Assembly: GCF_047663525.1 (NCBI RefSeq)
Contig: NC_092590.1
Span: forward strand, 55,574,001-55,638,000
Origin: Anas platyrhynchos
Taxonomy: Eukaryota; Chordata; Aves; Anseriformes; Anatidae
Direction: 5' to 3'
Length of the DNA: 64,000 nucleotides
Shown here: positions 61,549-64,000 of the stretch, piece after piece
Position numbering within the stretch: the stretch's first letter is position 1
Layout of the letters: each line of letters opens with the position of its first letter
Translations under genes and position numbers: made by a program
The notes under the pieces: generated by a model
The model's database searches: none
What the model was told of the DNA's origin: nothing
Seen by the model: only the letters and a program-made list of their open reading frames with translations

Positions 61549-62910
61549 GGCTGCCTGTGTCGGAGGTTTATTAAACCCTAAAGAGAGCTTTCGCCCTCAA
61601 TTAAAATCTGCAAAGTGTCTCCTGCTCCATTTTGCACCGTACAGTTGCTTTCCCATCCTCCTCTCAGCAAGGCTGTTGTCTCTGTCCATGAAGGTGCATG
61701 AGAGGACAGGATGTACTGGGAAGTGGGAGGTCAGCAGTGGGAGCTCCCGGCCTCGATCCTTTCTGTTCAGAATGGAGAAGTGAGGAGAGATGTGCCCATG
61801 GCTATCAAACTTCAGAACTGAACCCAATGGTCATTTAAAGAAGTGCAACACTTTTCTGAACCAAAAAGCTAAAATCTAAAAGAAACTATTAAAAGAAAGT
61901 CAATGAATAAAGTCACAGAGAACAAAGACTTGGTGTTGTATGTGTGAATTGCAAAGAAATGTCATCAGTGGCTTTCTGCTGGGAGTATAACATTTTAATT
62001 ATCAGAACAACTTTTAAAAAAAGATAATATACCTAACTGGGAATTATTATTCTCCTTTCCTGTGTAGGGAGTGCATACAAGTATTTTACGAGTCTGAACA
62101 GAAGGATTTATTATAAAAACCACCCCTGTGATTCTTTACTACCACCATAAGTACAGATAGCCCATTTCAAAACCAGAGTCATGCACAGCTCCATAATACA
62201 GTGCAGCTCTTTTGGTAGTAATCTGTTTTCTGTTGCAGAATATTTTGATTTAAATTGCTGGCAAATTAATGATGATGTTGTATACAAATACAATGACTGT
62301 CACTAACTGGAGGAGTGTACATGCCTGCAAACAAGGCATGCAAACTGACTGCTTTCTGCACAGATGTAAAGGACTTTTTTAAATGAAGAATCTGTTTCTT
62401 TTTAGTCACTTAAAGAAAGAAACAAACAAAAAAGGGTGAGCAGCCTTTCATAAGCAGAAGCAGGATACATAGAGAGCTTTGTTTTTAAATTAATGACACG
62501 TCTGCCTTATGGAAGAATAGAGGGAAGGAACGGAAATTAAATCCGGTTAAGGGGAAAAAAAACGTGTTTCAGTGTATGTCTGTTTAACGCTGTGGTCCCA
62601 GCTCTGCTCTTCATTTGCATTTCATACAAGGAAGTTTCAATAAAGAAATCCTTGAATTGCTTGGGAGTGTCTTCAAGTCAGCGTGAAAGCACAATGAAAG
62701 CTCTCCTGTGTATTAGTTGTAATGACAGGGAGGTTACCAGGATTTTTGTCTGTGTTTGGGGAGAGGCATATAGGGTCCACACCAGCCAGCACATTTATAA
62801 TTTTAAACACATTGTGATCATGTTAATATAGATGTGATAAATGCAGTTTTTACTTGCTTAGAGACCTTGCTGGCTTGGTAGTCTAGTTGAAGATTTGTTT
62901 TATGAAAACC

Positions 62911-62952
62911 TGAATCACAGAATCGTCTAGGTTGGAAAAGACCTCCAAAGAA
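62911..62952 (-). mobile_element. CR1 LINE 3' tail fragment, minus strand
   Basis: gaatcacagaatcgtctagg followed by ttggaaaagacctccaa is the reverse complement of a CR1 3' end (GGAGGTCTTTTCCAACCTA...ATTCTGTGATTC). Only about 40 bp are recognisable. Confidence 0.85.
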
Positions 62953-64000
62953 GAACTAGGTTAAAAAGAAGACAGTAAGAAGAAATTCTCTTGAAAGACG
63001 TACACAAAATTATGTTTCTCAGTCAAATCTTAGAATTTCTGGTGGCCGTTAGCAAAACTGGCAAACTCATGCTTTCAATAGCTCTTCCTTCCCTTCCCTC
63101 GTGGAGGCAGCCAGCCTTCCTGAAGTCCTTCCCAATGAATGGAGGGGGCTTGGTGCAGATCTCCAGCAGCCTCACTGGCCTTTGCGTCCAGAGTCCATGG
63201 TTGCTCTGCTTGGCAAGTTATTAACTGGCATTTAAGTTTGTCATAGAGATGAACTTTGAGGCCTGGTAGTTTTCTTCTTGAATATACTCTTTTGCAGAAC
63301 TCAAATTTTGACAGTGTTTTAGGAAGTCAAAATTTGCCGGTGTTTTGGGAGTGGAATTGTGCTAACATGCCAGCTTACGAGAGATAGGATCTGTGTCTTC
63401 TCTTTTCTTTTTCTGCTTGCCCAATCTGGTTCAAGGGAGTTTTCTGTTTTGATTATACTTGGGTTTTCCAGAGTTGTAATTAGGTAAATTACTTGTAGTT
63501 AATATTGTGTTTTTGTGACTGAAGTCCAAGTCATTTAAAATAAATGGATTTTCTAGCTCACAGAATAGTTCCTATGTTAAAAGAGCAGGCACATCTTTTT
63601 TAAAGGAAGTAAAAAACTGAAAAAATCTTTGGTCTGTGTCCTTCAGACCATCATCATGCAAGATCGACAAGTTTGTGTAAAGGAGGAGGGGCATCTGCAG
63701 TGATACGACAAACAGATTTGCAAGTAAGCCACTTCCCTGTGCTTCTCCCCTTTAACCCAGCGGACCACCTTGATTCGGCAAGAGTTAATGCTCCATACTC
63801 CAATATCTGCAGGTGGAGTTCTGATATCAGAGATTATGGCAGTTCCCGACAGAGGAGCCTTTGCACATAGTTCAGCAACTGGCATATGGCTATTCCAGAT
63901 CTAACTTGCCCCTGATCAAAAAATATTTTTAAGAAAGCTACTTTTTTAGTAGAGCAACTTTATAAATGTTAAATGTTTTAGCTATGAGGGCATTTTTTGA
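62953..64000. other. Gene-free right end
   Basis: An inverted repeat at 63302-63336 lies inside an imperfect local duplication. No gene is recognised up to the window edge. Confidence 0.5.
63302..63336. repeat. Inverted repeat, 11-bp arms, within a local duplication
   Basis: CAAATTTTGAC (63302-63312) is the reverse complement of GTCAAAATTTG (63326-63336). The segments after each arm (AGTGTTTTAGGAAG and CGGTGTTTTGGGAG) are similar in direct orientation. Confidence 0.85.

Larger units (their letters stand above)
61165..62910. other. Gene-free stretch
   Basis: A diverged direct duplication of about 55 bp lies at 61305-61360 and 61491-61548. The rest is unique sequence with no recognisable gene. 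Confidence 0.55.

Overview
This is raw vertebrate nuclear DNA, almost certainly from a bird. The strongest evidence is at least five chicken-repeat-1 (CR1) LINE remnants. One runs to the characteristic 3' end, where a "ggtccCTTCCAACCC" block is followed by ATTCTGTGATTCC/ATTCTATGA-type octamer tails (60.34-61.16 kb). There are no Alu, L1 or B-type SINEs. The sequence is AT-rich with many A/T homopolymers and short microsatellites. The species cannot be named from this; a galliform or other galloanserine bird is a guess from the CR1 subfamily style.

No protein-coding gene could be identified with confidence. The open frames are short, overlap on opposite strands, and mostly lie in GC-rich or low-complexity DNA, as expected by chance. 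None of the open frames, including those of 100-210 codons, resembles a family I recognise. The window is best read as a gene-poor intergenic or long-intron region. There are no operons, CRISPR arrays, rRNAs or recognisable tRNAs, and no prokaryotic features.

Layout. 0-8.4 kb: unannotated AT-rich DNA with A/T, GA and TTTTG/AAAAC repeats. 8.42-8.58 kb: a small exon-like block holding a 30-codon frame that looks like a secretory signal peptide. 10.0-10.45 kb: a conserved-looking non-coding block. 11.4-13.1 kb: two CR1 fragments. 14.53-14.59 kb: a 57-bp exon-like block with good splice sites. 16.7-17.6 kb: a 19-bp exact repeat. 20-22 kb: AT-rich, with small tandem and inverted repeats. 22.5-25.05 kb: the most gene-like part of the window, with an exon-like block ending in a strong donor followed by a CpG island (23.2-23.6 kb, ending in a + strand donor) and a CpG-rich shelf. 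I read this as a promoter with a first exon of an unidentified + strand transcript. 26.9-28.25 kb: purine-rich. 28.97-29.05 kb: a dense cluster of perfect palindromes. 31.4-31.7 kb: an enhancer-like block. 32.8-33.0 kb: an (AAAG)34 array. 36.4-36.8 kb: another conserved-looking block. 42.49-42.96 kb: an older CR1 of a different subfamily. 47.85-49.1 kb: strongly pyrimidine-rich. 54.6-55.4 kb: a second, weaker CpG-rich block with donors on both strands. 57.26-57.31 kb: a perfect 18-bp hairpin. 60.34-61.16 kb: the best CR1 copy. 61.3-61.55 kb: a diverged duplicated motif. 62.9 kb: a minus-strand CR1 tail.

No new biological system is evident. The leads most worth checking are the 22.5-23.6 kb promoter/exon pair, the signal-peptide-like frame at 8.5 kb, and three perfect hairpins that all have exactly 3-nt spacers (21.7, 29.0 and 57.3 kb), which suggest a common template-switch mutational origin.
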